Below are positions 63,332 through 64,000 of a DNA stretch of 64,000 nt, piece by piece (position 1 is the stretch's first letter; each line of letters starts with the position of its first letter). The stretch is taken from positions 35,041 to 99,040 of the forward strand of contig JAOUHV010000006.1 of the NCBI GenBank assembly GCA_029884425.1, read 5' to 3'. Under the pieces are notes generated by a model that ran no database searches, was not told where the DNA came from, and saw nothing but the letters and a program-made list of their open reading frames with translations. This DNA is from Gammaproteobacteria bacterium. Lineage in GTDB: Bacteria > Pseudomonadota > Gammaproteobacteria > S012-40. The position numbers and the translations under genes were made by a program.

Positions 63332-64000
63332 CTAGACCGCTTCAGACATCAGGGTGTTTTCCAGGCGCAACAACTTGAGCACTTCCTGGGCGCTGCGGGG
63401 CCGGTCGTTGTAGTCCATTTCCATGCACCAGTCGATAACGTGCAGCAGCAGTTCCGAATACTGGCCGGCATGGGCTTCGGCACAGGGTTTCATCTCCACC
63501 CCTTTGCGCCGGTCTTTGGCCGCCACCGGCGGATGACCCTCAATGCAGGCGCGCATACTCGCCCCCACCGCGTAGAGATCGCTGGCCGGCCCCATGGTGG
63601 CATTTTTGCTGGATTGCTCCGGCGGCGAAAAACCGTGAGTCACCACCGGAAACAGCCGCTGTGGTGCCGACTGCAGAATTTTGTGCACCGCTCCAAAATC
63701 CAGCAGCAGTGGACCCTTGTTTTCCCGCAGGTAAATATTGCCCGGCTTGATGTCCAGATGCAGCAGCCCCTGGGCATGTACCGTCGACAGCGCATCAAGC
63801 AGGGCGATGAAGATCAATTTCAGCCGCCGTTCGGACATCGGTTTTTTCAGCCGCCGCAGGTACGAATGCAGGCTCATGCCACGCTCGTAGCTCAACACAC
63901 TGTAGATGGTGTTGTTGCTTTGTTCGAAATCCAACACTTTGACAATGTTCGGATGATCGATCGCCGCCAGGATGCTGGCTTCCTGGAAAAACAGCTTGCG
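63332..64000 (-). CDS. Ser/Thr protein kinase, N-terminus outside window
   Basis: A eukaryotic-like kinase catalytic domain. The open frame continues through 64000, so the first part (glycine loop, catalytic Lys) is outside. The segment [19 protein letters not shown] includes the helix-C Glu. HLDIKPGN is the catalytic loop (Asp, Lys and Asn present), DFGAVHKI the metal loop, and SPPEQSS corresponds to the APE region. About 223 residues are visible, and no TM or PASTA domain is seen before the stop. It is probably a cytoplasmic kinase of unknown target. Confidence 0.85.
   Translation of the reverse strand, partial: RKLFFQEASILAAIDHPNIVKVLDFEQSNNTIYSVLSYERGMSLHSYLRRLKKPMSERRLKLIFIALLDALSTVHAQGLLHLDIKPGNIYLRENKGPLLLDFGAVHKILQSAPQRLFPVVTHGFSPPEQSSKNATMGPASDLYAVGASMRACIEGHPPVAAKDRRKGVEMKPCAEAHAGQYSELLLHVIDWCMEMDYNDRPRSAQEVLKLLRLENTLMSEAV

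Overview
The window carries a gammaproteobacterial chromosome segment. The evidence is gene content and order: mrcA followed by divergent aroK-aroB and a damX-type gene, rpiA divergent from ilvA, and a gmk-rpoZ-spoT-ridA run with rdgB and rph, all in arrangements usual for Gammaproteobacteria. I cannot name the genus. By eye the flanks are GC-rich, and the stretch from about 24.5 to 41 kb is more AT-rich, most clearly over its small membrane genes. No rRNA, tRNA, CRISPR array, insertion sequence or prophage was recognised.

Layout. 0-24 kb is mostly housekeeping: an SH3-domain envelope protein (cut by the window edge), gamma-carbonic anhydrase, glutathione reductase, oligopeptidase A, exonuclease I, an acyl-CoA ligase, ribosomal protein L31, a secreted thermonuclease-like protein, malic enzyme, penicillin-binding protein 1A, shikimate kinase and dehydroquinate synthase, a dNTPase, a WGR protein, a DamX-like protein, a compact SET-domain / HxD-oxygenase-like / EamA group, rpiA, ilvA and an orphan ParA.

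24.7-41.1 kb is the most unusual part: a respiratory island. It holds a CcoN-like heme-copper oxidase subunit, a CcoO-like monoheme subunit with a long insertion, a separate half-size CcoN-like protein, several more c-type cytochromes, a CcoG-type Fe-S maturation protein, a CcoS-like protein, a thioredoxin-fold lipoprotein, a membrane-anchored sulfatase-modifying-factor-like protein without the FGE cysteines, and a series of one- and two-helix membrane proteins. Four of these are 29-48 residues long. Terminators and promoters divide the island into several transcription units. The histidine ligands and the helix-VII tyrosine of C-family (cbb3) oxygen reductases are kept, but the glutamate beside the active site is replaced by glutamine. 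I therefore read it as a divergent cbb3-like terminal reductase whose substrate (O2 or NO) cannot be settled from sequence alone.

41.3-45.2 kb holds a polytopic membrane protein, then a translationally coupled pair of a MotA/TolQ/ExbB-type channel and a one-helix protein with a von Willebrand A domain in place of the usual MotB/TolR periplasmic domain, then a bactofilin. This looks like an ion-driven membrane machine of unknown purpose.

45.2-64 kb returns to housekeeping: diacylglycerol kinase, a DedA/LssY fusion, hemL, thiE-thiD, a GMP/IMP-type nucleotidase, an inositol-monophosphatase-family enzyme, a shortened divergent MoeA-like protein, a YjfB-like protein, Tex, a patatin, ridA-spoT-rpoZ-gmk-rdgB-rph and part of a Ser/Thr protein kinase.

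Starts were moved from the longest frame wherever a ribosome binding site, signal peptide or lipobox argued for it, and each case is stated.
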